In this document: in pieces, positions 6,071 to 6,760 of the stretch | How positions within the stretch are numbered: the first letter of the stretch is position 1 | Layout of the letters: each line of letters starts with the position of its first letter | DNA from: Cytophagales bacterium | Lineage (GTDB): Bacteria > Bacteroidota > Bacteroidia > Cytophagales > Cyclobacteriaceae | Assembly: GCA_003537495.1 (NCBI GenBank) | Contig: DPSB01000160.1 | Span: 15,085 to 21,844, forward strand | DNA: 6,760 nucleotides | Direction of reading: 5' to 3' | Notes under the pieces: generated by a model | Databases searched by the model: none | Seen by the model: the letters and a program-made list of their open reading frames with translations, nothing else | Told to the model about the DNA's origin: nothing | Made by a program: the position numbers and the translations under genes

Positions 6071-6760
6071 ATGAGAAACCTTATTCTTGCAGCGCTCCTA
6101 CTCGCTGCGTGTACACCTAAAGAAACAAAAACCATTGGCTCCATTGAACGGCTTGACCCTGCACTGGATGCATTGGTGGATGCAGACGCTTCCATTGAAA
6201 TTGTTGCCGAAGGTTACGAATGGAGTGAAGGCCCGGTGTGGATAGAAAAAGAAAATATGCTTTTGTTTTCGGATGTACCGAAAAACACGGTTTACAAATG
6301 GACCGAAAGTAAAGGCGCAGAAGTTTTCCTTACACCTTCCGGATTTACAGGCACAGAAACTACCAGTAATGAACCCGGATCTAATGGGCTTGTTTTACAT
6401 AATGATACTTTGATTCTATGTCAGCATGGCGATCGCAGGGTGGCCAAAATGAATTCGACTCTGAGTAATCCCAAACCCGAATTCACTTCAATTGCAGCAA
6501 CTTTTAATGACAAACGGTTTAGCAGTCCGAACGATGCTGTATATAACACCAACGGTGAGTTGTTCTTTACCGATCCTCCCTATGGTCTAGAAAAAAATGA
6601 TGCCGATCCCGCCAAAGAACAGCCACACAACGGAGTTTATAAAGTAAGTACTTCAGGCCAGGTTTCGTTGCTGGTAGATTCGTTAACTAAACCCAATGGC
6701 ATAATAGTAATGCCCGATCAAAAAAGAATTATTGTTGCCAACTCCGATCCGCAAAAAGCG
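6071..6760 (+). CDS. SMP-30/gluconolactonase/LRE-like lipoprotein, 3'-truncated
   Basis: The frame is open from ATG 6071 to the right edge (230 codons), so the C-terminus is missing. The N-terminus is a lipoprotein signal peptide: R2, a hydrophobic core, and the lipobox L11-A-A-C14. The product should be lipid-anchored after export, facing the periplasm or outside. The rest is the SMP-30/gluconolactonase beta-propeller, which uses a divalent metal to hydrolyse sugar lactones. E53 in WSEGPVW (51-57) matches the first metal ligand. S-P-N154-D155 matches the substrate-side Asn motif, and K-P-N209-G matches the second metal-binding Asn. The third ligand, an Asp, would lie beyond the window. GSNGL (about 113-117) and FTDPPYGL (about 165-172) are also typical of the family. 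A sugar-lactonase role is likely, but the substrate is unknown. Confidence 0.88.
   Translation, partial: MRNLILAALLLAACTPKETKTIGSIERLDPALDALVDADASIEIVAEGYEWSEGPVWIEKENMLLFSDVPKNTVYKWTESKGAEVFLTPSGFTGTETTSNEPGSNGLVLHNDTLILCQHGDRRVAKMNSTLSNPKPEFTSIAATFNDKRFSSPNDAVYNTNGELFFTDPPYGLEKNDADPAKEQPHNGVYKVSTSGQVSLLVDSLTKPNGIIVMPDQKRIIVANSDPQKA

Overview
The window looks like ordinary chromosomal DNA from a Bacteroidota bacterium, probably of the Cytophagales type. The signs are moderate GC content, AT-rich leaders without Shine-Dalgarno sequences, -7 boxes of the TAnnTTTG kind, a secreted YceI protein, and an SMP-30 lipoprotein with Bacteroidota-like features. No phage, CRISPR array, rRNA, tRNA or transposase gene was seen. 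No stretch longer than 300 bases lacks a gene. The assignment below the phylum level is inference.

Layout, left to right. A serine beta-lactamase-fold hydrolase, cut at the left edge, is followed after 3 nt by trmN6, a tRNA1(Val) A37 N6-methyltransferase. That unit ends in a hairpin terminator whose stem contains the trmN6 stop codon. A 140-bp regulatory gap with nested palindromes and a Bacteroidota-like -7 box leads into a secreted YceI-family protein. A 112-bp palindromic, MITE-like element with perfect 14-bp terminal inverted repeats sits between yceI and a MarR-family regulator, ending 9 bp before the marR start codon. marR meets a convergent M3-family oligoendopeptidase gene tail to tail, with a 4-bp overlap of the two stop codons. 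A 50-bp divergent gap separates the peptidase from a rightward pair: a TSUP (TauE/SafE) transporter and a multi-pass membrane protein of unknown function, overlapping as ATGA. Last is an SMP-30/gluconolactonase-like lipoprotein, cut at the right edge.

How they fit together. The yceI-marR pair is plausibly a regulator-target module (inference), with the palindromes upstream of yceI as candidate operators. The TSUP gene and the unknown membrane protein are probably translationally coupled. The other genes look like unrelated housekeeping or metabolic functions placed side by side. I found no clear multi-gene novel system. The most unusual features are the palindromic element placed against the marR start, the operator-like region of yceI, and the uncharacterised membrane protein coupled to the TSUP transporter.
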